Origin: Tetracentron sinense
Lineage: Eukaryota; Streptophyta; Magnoliopsida; Trochodendrales; Trochodendraceae
DNA: 64,000 bases
Assembly (NCBI GenBank): GCA_015143295.1
Contig: CM026562.1
Span: 15,962,041 to 16,026,040, forward strand
Direction of reading: 5' to 3'
Below, in pieces: positions 20,805-31,103 of the stretch (within the stretch, counting starts at the first letter, position 1; each line of letters starts with the position of its first letter). A program made the position numbers and the translations under genes. A model generated the notes under the pieces. It had not been told where the DNA came from and searched no databases. It saw only the letters and a list, made by a program, of their open reading frames with translations.

Positions 20805-21600
20805 CTGACCAACGAGCTCGGGACCCAAAAGCTTCCTCTCGCCAACTTCATCCCAACACAAAGGTGAACGATAACTCCTCCCGTAAAGTGCCTCAAATGG
20901 TGCCATCTGAATGCTAACTTGAAAGCTATTGTTGTATGCAAACTCAACCAATGGCAAGTGATCAACCCAACTACCCTGAAAGTCTAACATGCAAGCTTGT
21001 AGCATGTCCTCTATGATCTGGTTCACCCTCTCAGTTTGCCCATTTATCTACGGATGAAATGTCGTACTAAAATCCAAATGGGAACCCATGGCCTGCTGAA
21101 AACTCTTCCAGAATCTGGATGTAAATCTCGGGTCTCGATCGGAAATAATACTGACTGGCACTTCATGCAAAAACAGAATATTTCCTTGATATAAAGGTTA
21201 GCCAACTGGTTGGAATTAAATGTGGTCCGATATGGAAGAAAATGAGCTGATTTAGTCAATCGGTCAACCACAACCCAAATGGCATCAAAGTTTTTGGTCG
21301 TCTTTGGCAAACCAACAACGAAATCCATGGAGATATTTTCCCACTTCCACTCGGGAATAGAAAGTGACTGAAGAAGTCCTGCCGGTCTCCTGTGTTCGGC
21401 CTTCACTTGCTGACACACCAAATACTTAGATACAAAGGTAGCCACATCCTTCTTCATACCTTTCCACCAAAAATACTTCTTGAGGTTCTGGTACATCTTA
21501 GTACCTCCCGGATGCACGGTGTACTTGGACTTGTGTGCTTATTCAGAATCTCCCTTCTTAAATCCTCATCATCTGGAATACAAAGTTTACCCTTGAAACA
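20805..21600 (-). pseudogene. pol: Integrase of element C, frameshifted and cut by the A/B insertion
   Basis: On the minus strand the zinc-binding region begins with HPGGTKMYQNL and the pair LVCQQVKAEH, where the first Cys of the usual CLVC is Tyr. The core follows with the first catalytic Asp in MDFVVGLP and the WVVVDRLTKSAHF segment. A frameshift occurs near 21170, before the second Asp (seen as a shifted RDPRFTSRF-like stretch). A stop lies near 21050, then SWVDHLPLVEFAYNNS and WDEVGERKLLGPEL. The sequence ends at 20805 at LTR B. Integrase joins the cDNA to host DNA; this copy cannot work. Confidence 0.88.
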
Positions 21601-21648
21601 AACTCCACCATCTCTCTAAGAGAAATCCTCAAACCCGCTACTAAGCGA

Positions 21649-22413
21649 CTAATCCATGGCAGCGTGAAGTTCTCCATCATTACATTGCAGGTCTTTAATC
21701 CTGTCCAATAAGGTTGGCCTGACCATAATGTTAGCCAACAAGGCTCCAGACGCTCCAATACTGAAACCCGCATCAAGGCTAGACACCTCTTCAAGTAGAT
21801 TCCATTCTTGGACCATCAAGTGTGCCAAAAACCCAGTCGGTCGCCCACTTAGCGTATCTGCCACCACGTTTGCTTTTCTCGGGTGGTACTGGATAGAGCA
21901 ATCATAATCCTTGAGGAATTCCACCCAGCGACGCTATCTCAAATTAAGCTCTTTCTGCGAGAACAAATACTTTATGCTTTTATGGTCAGTGAAAACTTCA
22001 AACTGCATACCGTACAAGTAATGTCTCCAGAACTTGAGAGCAAAAACTAAGGCTGCCAAGTCCAAATCATGGGTGGGATAATTCTTCTCGTGGTCTTTCA
22101 ACTGCCGAAAAGCATAAGGAATAACTTTCCCGTGTTGTATGAGGACACAACCTAACCCAATGAGTGAGGCGTCACTGTACACCACAAAACCTTCACTACC
22201 AGATGGAACAGTCAAAATCAGAGTGATGGTGAGACGCTTCTTCAACTCAAGAAAACTCTTCTCACATTTCTCATTCCACTCGAATTTGTCGTTCTTTCGA
22301 GTTAGGTGAGTGAGTGGAGTTGTCAAACTGGAAAATCCTTCTACAAATCTTTGATAATTGGAGCTAGGCCCAAGAAGCTTCGTACCTTTGTAACACTCTT
22401 TGGCCTTCTCCAT
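21649..22413 (-). pseudogene. pol: RNase H domain of element C
   Basis: On the minus strand the order is [30 protein letters not shown] (first catalytic Asp), [14 protein letters not shown] and [18 protein letters not shown], then a stop. A separate segment contains [17 protein letters not shown] and ADTLSGRP (last Asp of the ADALSR-type motif). The usual Glu of THDLELAA is Asp here, which would impair catalysis. It removes the RNA strand and generates the PPT primer. It lies between RT and integrase as in all Ty3/gypsy elements, but the frame is broken in at least two places. Confidence 0.88.
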
Positions 22414-23610
22414 CCTTCCACTGCTTCTATCTTGGAAGGGTCCACAGAAATCCCTTCTCCAGACACCACATGACCTAGAAATGCTATATTTTTTCTAGCC
22501 AAAACTGGCACTTGCTAAGCTTAGCCTATAGCTTATGCTCACGAAGTGTCTTCAGTGTGATCTGGAGATGCATCTCATGCTCCTTCTGTGTCTTGGAGTA
22601 CACCAGAAGGTCATCCACAAACACGATCACAAAGCGGTCCAGAGTCGGCTTGAAGATCCTGTTCATGAGATCCATGAATGCTGCCGGGGCATTTGTCAAA
22701 CCGAACGGCATGACTAGGAATTTAAAATGCCCATATCTGGTCCTGAAAGCAGACTTACGCACGTCTTCCACCTTTATCTTCAACTGATGATAGCCTGACC
22801 TTAAATCGATCTTGGAGAAATACTTAGCTCCTTGCAACTGATAAAACAAGTCATCGATCCTAGGTAAAGGATATTTGTTCTTGATAGTGACCTTGTTCAG
22901 TTGCCGATAGTTGATGCACATCCTTATCGAACCATCCTTCTTCTTCACAAATAAAACTGGAGCTCCCCAAGGTGATACACTTGGGCGGATAAACCCAAGA
23001 CCAAGCAATTCATCAATCTGCTCCTTAAGCTCCTTCAACTCTGCTGGAGCCATCCTATATAGCGCTTTAGAGATGGGTGCCGTACCCGGAGCTAATTCAA
23101 TTGCAAACTCTACTTCTCTATCCGACGGTAAACCCGTAAAGTCTTTAGGAAAGACATTCATGAATTCCTCTACAACAGGGATACTTGAGGAATCTGATGC
23201 TTCCGAGGTAGTAAGACTCAATGCCTCAAAACGAGCTAAGTCTTTCTTCTTCAACCCTTGGAAACGAAAAGGAGGCTCACTGATTGGTCTAAAGTTGACT
23301 ACCTTCCCAAAACAGTCAACATGCCCTTGGTATTTGGAAAGCCAATATATGCCTAGTATGACGTCGAAGTCTTGAAACTCAAGGACAATTAGATCAACCG
23401 ACATCGCTCTCTGACATACTCGAATATCACAATTTCGATAGACCTTATCAGTGATGACTAAACTACCAACAGGAGTAGCGATAGACAATTCACGATCTAA
23501 CAGACTTGGCTCAATCAGAAACTCTCGTGCAAAACTAGGTGTGACAAAGGAGTGAGTGGAACCAGTATCGACCAATACATGAGAGAGAAAATCATTTATC
23601 AACAATGAGC
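22414..23610 (-). pseudogene. pol: Protease and reverse transcriptase of element C
   Basis: Open from the 3' splice site at 23611 to a TAG at 22526. The protease site is DTGSTHSF; the ILGMDW segment reads ILGIYW. The RT has [27 protein letters not shown] and the catalytic FVDDLLVYS. The TAG replaces the Tyr of the conserved [12 protein letters not shown] motif, and the thumb region beyond it (22414-22525) is frameshifted. The catalytic residues are intact but the polyprotein is closed early. Confidence 0.9.
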
Positions 23611-23741
23611 CTGAATTAAATACACAAAGCCAATTTTGTCAAATTATGAATGCATACATACATCATACTACATAATATTCAATATCACACGCATAGCATC
23701 AGAACAATATTTTAATTAATTAAAAACACAAATAGACGTAC
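23611..23741 (-). other. Intron between gag and pol in element C (131 bp)
   Basis: On the minus strand the gag exon ends CAGG and is followed by GTACGTC. An AT-rich stretch ends TTTAATTCAG, and pol begins with GCTCATTG. GT-AG removal joins the gag and pol frames without a stop. The position is the same as in element E (37785-37927), and the 3' half is recognisable in A and B. Confidence 0.8.
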
Positions 23742-24167
23742 CCTGTACAACGTCGTCGGATGCCTGTGCATCCTGCTCTGAGGTAGCAAACACTCGACCC
23801 TGAGCTGGCTGGCGAGGCTGCTAAGGTCTAAGGCCCTGTGGTGGCCTCTGCTACATGGACTGCCTGCCTGGGGGCCTGACTCCCTGTGGCTGAGTCGGCT
23901 GAAGCCCCTGCTGAATGCGGAGTGGGCAATCTCGGATCCGGTGTGAGACATCTCCACAATGAAAACAACCTCCAGTAATTGCCCTACACTCTCCCACTTT
24001 ATGCCTCTTCCCGCACTGGCCGCTTGCATCATACAACTGGGTACCAGCAGTAGGCAGAGTAACCTGAGATGCTCGAGGGGTTTCCTGAGTACACCTCTGA
24101 TACGGGGTAGGCCTGGCAATTGGCATAGGACCTGACATCCTCGGCCTCTTGTCATGGGAACCAAACC
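23742..24167 (-). pseudogene. gag: Gag C-terminal part of element C with zinc knuckles
   Basis: Contains the shortened knuckle CGKRHKVGEC, preceded by SGQ where the first Cys pair is incomplete, and the classical CFHCGDVSHRIRDC. A TAG follows GRQSM. The exon ends ..DAQASDDVVQ at the 5' splice site, as in E. The upstream part is cut at 24167 by the LTR of element D; the N-terminus is found at 26712-26888. Confidence 0.85.
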
Positions 24168-24467
24168 TGTCGCGACCCAAAACCCACCCTAGGAGTTAGA
24201 GTGAATCGTGGACGACTAAATCATGACTTACATGACTTGCTTGACAAACCACCTGCAAAACACCCACAGAGCATATACAATAGAGGATAATAGCGGAAGC
24301 ATAACTATAAAACACAGTGGAAGTCTAACAACCTCTAAGTATATACACATGGTCCAAGTTTAATACTAAGAAATCAAAACAAAGAAAGTGCGGACATGCC
24401 CGCCAAAATACATGGATATAATCACTCATGCTCACCCACAGCTAATCCACTCAGAATCTAACACCAC

Positions 24468-24587
24468 CTACTGATAACCCTCTACGGGAGGTTCCTCCAA
24501 AGGCTCCTCGACGTACTCCTCCTCCACCCATGGACCAGGACCACAAACATCAAATGGAGCAGCAGCTCCCTCAGAACCTGCCGACAT
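24468..24587 (-). CDS. Small acidic LTR ORF (39 aa), copy in LTR D
   Basis: Same ATG, frame and stop as 12968-13087. It differs by Ala to Gly after VC and by Phe to Leu in the EEPFEEP segment. Translation unproven. Confidence 0.3.
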   Translation of the reverse strand: MSAGSEGAAAPFDVCGPGPWVEEEYVEEPLEEPPVEGYQ

Positions 24588-24908
24588 AAGAAGTACGGCT
24601 GAGCATGGAATACTCAGCGGGTACTAAGCACTAACCAACAGTCATAGCATACGGATAGCATACATAAAGCAAGAAACAATTCACGCATATAAAGCAGGAA
24701 TGATTCATATCATGACAATAAAGTAAAGCTATATAATTCATCATGTTGCATTTATAAAAGCCGGTAAAACCCTTGAAATCTTGTGCACTTGACTTGACTG
24801 AGATTACCCTTTTTATGCTTGAAACCTTGTCTACCGTGTCATGCGTATCATGCTTGTATCATGCGTGTATCATGCTTGCTTGCTCTGAAAAGTAATCTAC
24901 TTGTGAGG

Positions 24909-25055
24909 GAAGGGAGACCCTTCTTCTTAGAATGCTCATGCTTGTCCTTCCACTTGTGAGATTCACTTGTGAGATGTCCTTGTGAGATGCACTTGCGAGG
25001 GAAGGGAGACCCTTCTTATGATATGTATGCACTTGCGAGGGAAGGGAGACCCTTC
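24909..25055. repeat. Three GAAGGGAGACCCTTC inverted repeats in the leader slot of LTR D
   Basis: Copies at 24909, 25001 and 25041 have a perfect 6-bp stem around a 3-nt loop and share the flank CTTG(T/C)GAGG. Same slot as 13427-13620 and 2258-2552. The conserved leader hairpin follows at 25098-25121, where one stem pair is lost. Confidence 0.8.
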
Positions 25056-25897
25056 TTATGAAATGCATGATTGTCTTGTCCTTGCCAAAAGCGAGGTGAA
25101 ACATATCGTAGGATATCCCCCACCTCTAAATCCCATTCTTGAAAACCTCGGTAAATCATGTCATGTATGCGTGCTCATGAGGTCGTGTGCATACTTGCAT
25201 TTAGAATTAAATATGGCATTGAGTAATTCATAACACATAACATCAATGATTTGAGCAATTTAGTATTCATATCATTTAGGGAAAGCGAATAATCACACTA
25301 TCATGACCCTAGCAATTTCCATAAACCTTAGACATGCAATCTCTTAATTTATCATTCATTTCATTCACCTTGGCATTTCATCAAACATGGTGCATTCATT
25401 ATTTATTAACCCTACAACATGCTTTTCTAGGTGGGTTATGCTCACATCATACGTGTTTGTTCATTATGGATACAATGCCCTCCCCATTTCATTCATCACA
25501 TCATTTCACACGGCATCCAATCGCCAATTCCGTCTCCGTTCACCATTCACACCCATCCATCTCATATCACACGTGTAAATGAAAGAAAACAAAGAGAAAT
25601 AAAGTAAAAGAAGGAACTATAACTAGGAGGGTAGCAAGAAGTACCGACCTTGATCAAGTGAGGAAGAAATCCTCTTCCAAAAACGACCGTGAGTTGCTGC
25701 CCTAGCTTGAGGAGATGCTCCTCACGAGCTTGTGCCTTGATCTTGAAGAAAAATGGGCTTGAGATGAGTGTGGGTTCACAAACCCCTTGATTTCTCTCCA
25801 AAATGGAAACCCTAGGTTTAGGAATCACCCTCTCCTCTCTTCTTATCTCCCAATCTCTCTAAGTGTTGAGAATGAGCCCTAAAGGCTCGGGCGATCC

Positions 25898-25905
25898 TAT
25901 ATAAG
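25898..25905 (-). promoter_or_regulatory. Probable TATA box of LTR D
   Basis: CTTATATA on the minus strand lies just upstream of the GCCCGAGCCTTTAGGGCTC block. Confidence 0.65.
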
Positions 25906-25971
25906 AAAGGGTATTATAACACCCGAATGCCGAAAATGCCCTTAGTGAAAATTCTGCAAAACGCGAGGACC

Positions 25972-26152
25972 GAGTGATCGGTGTTTATGACCGATCGATC
26001 GATTGCCTACCGAGCGATCGGTGTGTTGACCGAGCTCTCGACCAAAAATCAACTCTCTGGAAAATTTCCCCATACAAAAATCTTCACCAGTCGATAGCTA
26101 CCGATTGATCGGTTTTGGACCGATCGATCGCTCTATGGACCGAGCGATCGGT
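25972..26152. repeat. U3 palindrome array of LTR D (ACCGAGCGATCGGT type)
   Basis: About seven degenerate copies in a layout like LTR1 and C, with the same non-palindromic spacer (GGAAAATTTCCCCATACAAA) in the middle. Confidence 0.8.
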
Positions 26153-26363
26153 TGCCTGCAGGTCCAGACTGTTTTGGCCATATCTTTTGACTCGCTCGTC
26201 GGATTTTGACGATTCAACTTGCGTTGGGTTCGTACTTCGAAAATGAACATTTCTGACGTTTCGAAATTTTCAATTTCTTCCTTATTTATTAATTGTACTA
26301 CTTTAAAGGCAAAATGGCTATGAAGTGTCATGCATTAAATGTGAAAAGGTCCGGGGCTCTACA

Positions 26364-26377
26364 TCCTCCCCCCCTTA
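26364..26377 (-). promoter_or_regulatory. Polypurine tract of element D
   Basis: Same tract as in A and B, next to the LTR start at 26363. Confidence 0.88.
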
Positions 26378-26464
26378 CAAAAATTTCATCCTCGAAATTT
26401 AGACGCTACTTGCATTACAAACCAAAAACAAAATTACAAGTCATATACAAACTTATACAAAAAC

Positions 26465-26669
26465 TCATTCAATTAATTCTGGGTACCTCGCTTTGACTTC
26501 GGCTTCACGCTCCCATGTAGCTTCTTCCCGAGCATGGTGTTGCCATTGCACAAGAACCAAAGGGATTGTCTTGTTGCGAAGCACTTGATCTCTTCGATCC
26601 AAAATCTGAACCGGCTTTTCAATCAAGGTGAGGTCCTCTCGAATCTCCAACGGTTCCAAGTCTATGACA
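26465..26669 (-). pseudogene. pol: Chromodomain end of integrase, element D (truncated)
   Basis: About 65 C-terminal residues remain, beginning EPLEIREDLTLIEKPVQIL and containing LVLVQWQHH and EEATWERE, where A and B have EEAAWERE. This is the chromodomain tail and stop. The rest of D's coding region is replaced at 26670 by scrambled filler and then by element C gag. Confidence 0.9.
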
Positions 26670-26711
26670 TGCGAAGCACTTGATCTCTTCGATCCAAAAC
26701 CAAAGGGATTG
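26670..26711. other. Templated filler at the D/C breakpoint
   Basis: 26670-26699 is an exact copy of 26575-26604 (30 bp). 26698-26711 is an exact copy of 26555-26568 (14 bp). The first switch occurs at the shared word TGCGAAG and the second at CCAAA. Both sources lie within 120 bp in the same orientation. Confidence 0.9.
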
Positions 26712-26888
26712 CCTAGCTTGACCTGCCGCTAGTAATGCAGTTTTCTGAGCCATAATTTCAGCCTGCCTCTCCATGGCTGTAGCAATAGCTTCCATAGCCC
26801 GATCCACATTAGTCTGGGGGCTACCATTTGGAGTATCTCCATCAGTCACACTACCTCAATTTCTATTATTTCTTCCACCCCTTCTCAT
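26712..26888 (-). pseudogene. gag: Gag N-terminal fragment of element C
   Basis: The frame opens with MRRGGRNNRN, meets a TGA at codon 11, then continues GSVTDGDTPNGS and AMEAIATAMERQAEIMAQ. This resembles the start of gag E (basic MRRNTRGRG followed by an acidic and helical stretch). It lies correctly after the C LTR and primer site. The central capsid domain is lost between here and 24167. Confidence 0.7.
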
Positions 26889-27092
26889 GCTTACAATCCT
26901 GAGAAGAAGAAAACAATCCATTTAGAACACACTCACATAAAATTCCTAAGTTTACGCTTAATAAAAACTCAATCCTCAACAATTTTAAAGTCCTGAACTT
27001 GATGTTGCTTCCCTAAGGTTGACATCTTCTTACTGGAATACTTAATATCTTAGCCTTAAGGACTCTAATGCCTTGTGCACTGATACCACCTC
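26889..27092 (-). promoter_or_regulatory. Leader and primer-binding site of element C
   Basis: The primer site TGGTATCAGTGC at 27077-27088 (minus strand) agrees with the tRNA-iMet complement except near its end. It follows the LTR end GTCGTTACA by four bases. The rest is untranslated leader with no feature I recognise. Confidence 0.82.
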
Positions 27093-27787
27093 TGTAACGA
27101 CTCCAAAATCCTACAAGGCTAAAATAGGACTTTGGAATCGTCACATTACTTAAACCTGCTTAAAAACCATGCATACAAGGCTTACCACACGAGTCTCCAA
27201 AAATTAGAGTAATAAAATTCCGATATATAAACTATAACCAACCTGCACAAGTCTACTGTCAACATATACAACCCATTATATAAACCAACAAGTATGAAAA
27301 ATACAACTATAAAAATCTACTGGGCAACATCCTCTAAAAGTCTATTACAAAACTCTCTCAACTAAACAAAGCATAAACTAAGAGGTATAGACACCCAAGC
27401 CTCCGGCTCCTTCCTCGGAAGGCTCACCTTCTCCTGCTTCCTCAATGCAAGCTTCCTCAATCCACGGCTCCGCCGTGTACTCCTGCTCTAAACCTGCCAA
27501 GTCAAAAGTCCAGCTGAGTACAAAAGTACTCGTTGTATATAAAATCTAACTAACAATAATAATATACCTGCACTAAGTTAGAAACATATCCAATAGCATA
27601 ATAACATAATCAAAGTACAGAAGGACGTGTGCGCATATACATCATATCATCACCTTGACTTGTGTATTTGTGAGAATCTTAGACTTAGAAGACAATACAC
27701 TTATGAGTTACTTATGCTCATGCTCATGAGACCACGTGCTTGTGAGATGCTTATGCTTATGCACTTATTCAGATCATACAATGATGT

Positions 27788-27912
27788 AAATGCCTTTCTT
27801 GGCGGATATGGACCATGTTTAAGAAATCATATGGTTGGCATACCGTTCTTGGCGGATACAGAGCATGCTTAAGAATCAAATGGTTGACATGCCGTTCTTG
27901 ACGGATATGGAC
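27788..27912. repeat. Three degenerate ~55-60-bp leader repeats in LTR C
   Basis: Three units share TTCTTG(G/A)CGGATA and ATGGTT / GGACCATG flanks, and have weak CCG..CGG stems with a bulged base. Same slot as the hairpin arrays of the other LTRs. Structure is not convincing in sense orientation. Confidence 0.6.
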
Positions 27913-28013
27913 CATGTCATGCTTATGCTTATTCAGAATGTCATACGTATGCCATGCTCATGCTTATGGTCTACATGTGTGACTTGTGAGACTCCTATCT
28001 TAACAACCAACGG

Positions 28014-28205
28014 GGGTTGGGGCTGATGGCCAGGACCACGCCTCACGAAGCGGAGGTCCTGAGTTCGATTCCCTGCTCTCGTTGGCCACCCTCCGGATTT
28101 ATCTCGGCTTTCCTGGTGCGTGTGGAGAGAGGGCTCTGCACGTGCCCGGGGGAACTAGTCGGGTGCTCTAAGAGGCCCGGATACCCTCGTCATCAAAAAA
28201 AAAAA
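28014..28205 (+). mobile_element. tRNA-type SINE inside LTR C
   Basis: About 190 bp with a perfect-looking pol III box B (AGTTCGATTCC, 28062-28072), a weaker box-A-like region near 28026 and an A11 tail at 28195-28205. It is opposite in orientation to the LTR and interrupts its leader. It is non-autonomous and would depend on a LINE. I could not identify a clear target duplication. A genuine tRNA gene is excluded by the lack of a cloverleaf 3' half and by the poly(A). Confidence 0.75.
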
Positions 28206-28958
28206 CATACAAGTGCATAGGTGCTTAAGTGTCGAAATTAACATCTGAGTTGGTAATTGCTTAGATTCTGATCTCCCATCATGGAAACTCCACTATACTG
28301 TCTCATACCAAATAGTTAGAGAATTCCTGGTTTGAGAGATTTTCCTCTAAGTTCTTACCTTCCCGACTATCAATTTCCATACAAGTAATTAGATATCTTA
28401 TCAAACAATTCATATCATAACTCATAATCAATTTACCACAATTTCATCAGAGTATAATAGCATTTATCCTCTCAAGCATTTTCACAAACACCTTGAGTAC
28501 GCATAATATGAATCCATTGCCCTTCTATATTTTTAAGCATTCATCAAACCATAATCCATCCATACAATCCATTCACCATTCACATCCACATATTAATCCC
28601 ATCCTCCATACATTCTATCCATATTCTAATCCACATTTCCATCCATAATTAGCTTACTTAATAGAAAATTTGGGAAAAATGCATCTAATCTCTATTCTAT
28701 CATTCATATTATATTAACATTCACAAAACATTAACATAGAGTTGATTAGGATAGTATATCGACCTTAGGAATCCTTCCCTTGGATTAAACACGCTCCCGA
28801 GGTGATTTGGGGAAGCTTTCCAAGCTCTCCTTGCAATATCCAAGCTATCTCCTTCTTCCCTAAGAAATCTTTCTCTCAAAACCATAGGTTTTCTCTCCCT
28901 TTTTGCCAAATTAGGTTAGAAATAGGTAGAGTATTCTAATACCCCGAAATAGGATCCC

Positions 28959-28968
28959 TATTTAAAGC
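28959..28968 (-). promoter_or_regulatory. Probable TATA box of LTR C
   Basis: CTTTAAATAG on the minus strand occupies the place of the TATA boxes of D and E, downstream of the palindrome array. Confidence 0.5.
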
Positions 28969-29028
28969 CCCAAGGTCTGAGAACCAAAAGACCAAAAAGT
29001 CCTTATTAAATTCTGCAAAAACACGAAA

Positions 29029-29229
29029 GACCGAGCGATCGGTGCTTATGACCGAGCGATCGGTCGCCTAGCGATCGACCGGAGTTCTTGACCGAGCTCT
29101 CGGTCAAAAACACATTCTCTGGAAATTTTCTCCATACAAAAAAGTTAACCAGTCGATAGCTACCGATCGATCGCTAATTTGGACCGAACGATCGGTTGTG
29201 AACCGAGCGATCCCTAGCGATCGGTGTTT
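29029..29229. repeat. U3 palindrome array of LTR C
   Basis: ACCGAGCGATCGGT, ACCGATCGATCGCT and related degenerate palindromes, with the shared spacer (GGAAATTTTCTCCATACAAA) in the middle. It matches the layout of D and LTR1. Confidence 0.8.
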
Positions 29230-29725
29230 TGCAGATTTTTGACCCATTTTATTGTTTTGGCCATAACTTATGACTCGTTCGTCGGATTTCGACAATTCAA
29301 CTTGTGTTATATTCGTCTTTCGAAAAGGAACATTTCTAGTATATTAGAATTTTCAAATTCCCCATTATTTATGAACCAAATTATCCTGAAAGTTAACTGA
29401 TCTGCAATTCCATCAGACAAAACATCGGAAAACCCACTTTTGACTTAGCTTAGACTAAAAATATGGAAAAATATTAAACATGAACCTCGAAAAAGGTTCC
29501 AATACATTTCTAATGATTCAAGAATCACTCAATTCTGATAAACGGTGCCAAAACTAGAGCTTCTTAAAGTTCAGGGTGTGATATGACATCCCTCCGCTTA
29601 CAAGTTTAATTAAGCCTTAACCACACTACATAATTAGATATAAATACACACGCATTAAAACATGATAAAGACTAAAATACCTTCATACTTGCATAAAAAG
29701 CATGAAAAAGATTCGGGTCTCTACA

Positions 29726-31075
29726 CGCACCAAATCCAAATTAGGGGTCTAATTTCGATGGCCTTTTTCTAACGCTTGTATTTTGACCCAACCTAAGTGT
29801 GGGAAATCGTTTTGATTGAATCCGAGGCCGTTTGCCCGATTTGGGCACCAAGAGGCCCGAAAACCTAGAAAGTATACTTCGGCCTAAACCTACAAACGTG
29901 GACAAAATCAAAACCTGTGTTCGGATTTCGATGTCATTTGTTGTAACGCGTGTATTTCGATCCAACCTAAGTGTGATAATTCATTTCGATTGATTTGGAG
30001 GTCGTTTGCTCGATTTGCACACCGAGAGGCCAAAATCTATACTTAGAAAGTATACTTCGGCCAAAACGTAAAAAAGCTCACCAATTCCAAACCGGGAGTT
30101 GGACTTCGATGTCGTTTCTTCTAACACCTGTATTTCGACCAAACCTGAGTGAGGGAATTCGTTTCGATGGAATCCGAGGTCGTTTCCCTGATTTGGGCAC
30201 CGAGAGGCCCAAATTCATGCTTACAAAGTATACTTCGGCCTAAACCAACAAACGTGCACCAAATCCAAACCTGCGATAAGATTTCGATGTCATTTCTTTT
30301 AACGCGTGTATTTCGATCCAACCTAAGTGTGGGAATTCGTATTGATAGAATCCGAGGGCGTTATCCCGATTTCGGAACCGAGAGGCCCCGAAATTCATAA
30401 TTCTTCGCATACTTCGTTCTAAACCTACAAACATGCACCAAATCTAAACCTGTGATCGGATTTCGATTTCGATTCTGATTCTTCTAACGCGGGTATTTCG
30501 ACCCTACCTTAGTGTGGGAAATCATTTCAATGGCATCCAGGGAGTCGTTTGCCCGATTTGGACAACGAGACGCCTGATATCGAAAGTATACCTCGGCCTA
30601 AACCTACAAACGCGCACAAAATCCAAACCTGTTATCACATTTCGATGTCATTTCTTGTAACGCGTGTGTTTCGATCCAACCTTTGTGTGGGAATTCGTTT
30701 CGATAGAATCAGAGCTCGTTTGCCCGATTTGCGCACCGAGAAGCGGAAATCCATTCTTAGAAAGTATACTTCGGCCTAAACGTAAAAATGCGTACCAATT
30801 CCAAACCGGGGGTTGGATATTGATGTCGTTTCCTCCAACGCCCGTATTTCAACCAAACTACGTGTGGGAATTCTTTTCGATGGAATCCGAGGTCGTTTCC
30901 CCAATTTTGGCACCGAGAGGTTCGCATGATGTCGTTTCTTCCTACAAAGGCGCACCAAATCCAAACCGAGGGTCGCATTTCGATGCCATTTCTTCTAATG
31001 CCTTAATTTCTACCGAACCTAAGTGTGGGAAATCGGTTCGATGGAATCCATGGTCGTTTGCCCGATTTGCGAACC
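29726..31075. repeat. ~179-bp satellite between the gypsy nest and the LINE
   Basis: About seven and a half monomers, starting at CGCACCAAATCC and ending GATTTGCGAACC where the LINE begins. Its last ~100 bp match 50450-50575 closely, including the hybrid monomer with TTCGCATGATGTCG (30922). Confidence 0.92.
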
Positions 31076-31103
31076 CATTTACGTTTGTGGTTCTCGGTTC
31101 TAG

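Larger units (their letters stand above)
24168..26363 (-). mobile_element. 3' LTR of element D (2196 bp), inserted in element C gag
   Basis: TGTAGAGCCC starts at 26363 next to a PPT, and CGCGACA ends at 24168 inside C gag. It has palindromes of the CGATCGATCG type (25972-26152), a TATA box (25898), a leader hairpin (25098-25121), GAAGGG..CCCTTC inverted repeats (24909-25055) and the acidic small ORF (24468-24587). The leader and terminus are close to A/B, while the U3 slot is closer to LTR1 and C, so the LTR looks mosaic. The adjacent host bases are AAACC; the matching duplication is lost with D's other end. Confidence 0.92.
27093..29725 (-). mobile_element. 5' LTR of element C (2633 bp)
   Basis: On the minus strand it starts TGTAGAGACCCGAATC at 29725, directly against satellite, and ends GAGTCGTTACA at 27093 before the primer site. 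It carries the palindrome array (29029-29229), a TATA-like CTTTAAATAG (28959-28968), a SINE (28014-28205) and leader repeats (27788-27912). The first 139 bp include GTAAGCGGAGGGATGTCATATC, which looks like a second polypurine tract and LTR start at 29586. The boundary could therefore be read differently. It is more diverged from the other LTRs than they are from each other. Confidence 0.82.

Noticed and set aside
24168..26363. Solo LTR
   Set aside because: A polypurine tract and the chromodomain end of pol follow on its right side, so it is the 3' LTR of a truncated element.
28014..28205. Functional tRNA gene
   Set aside because: Only box B is convincing. No acceptor stem or anticodon arm can be folded, and the sequence ends in poly(A), as in SINEs.
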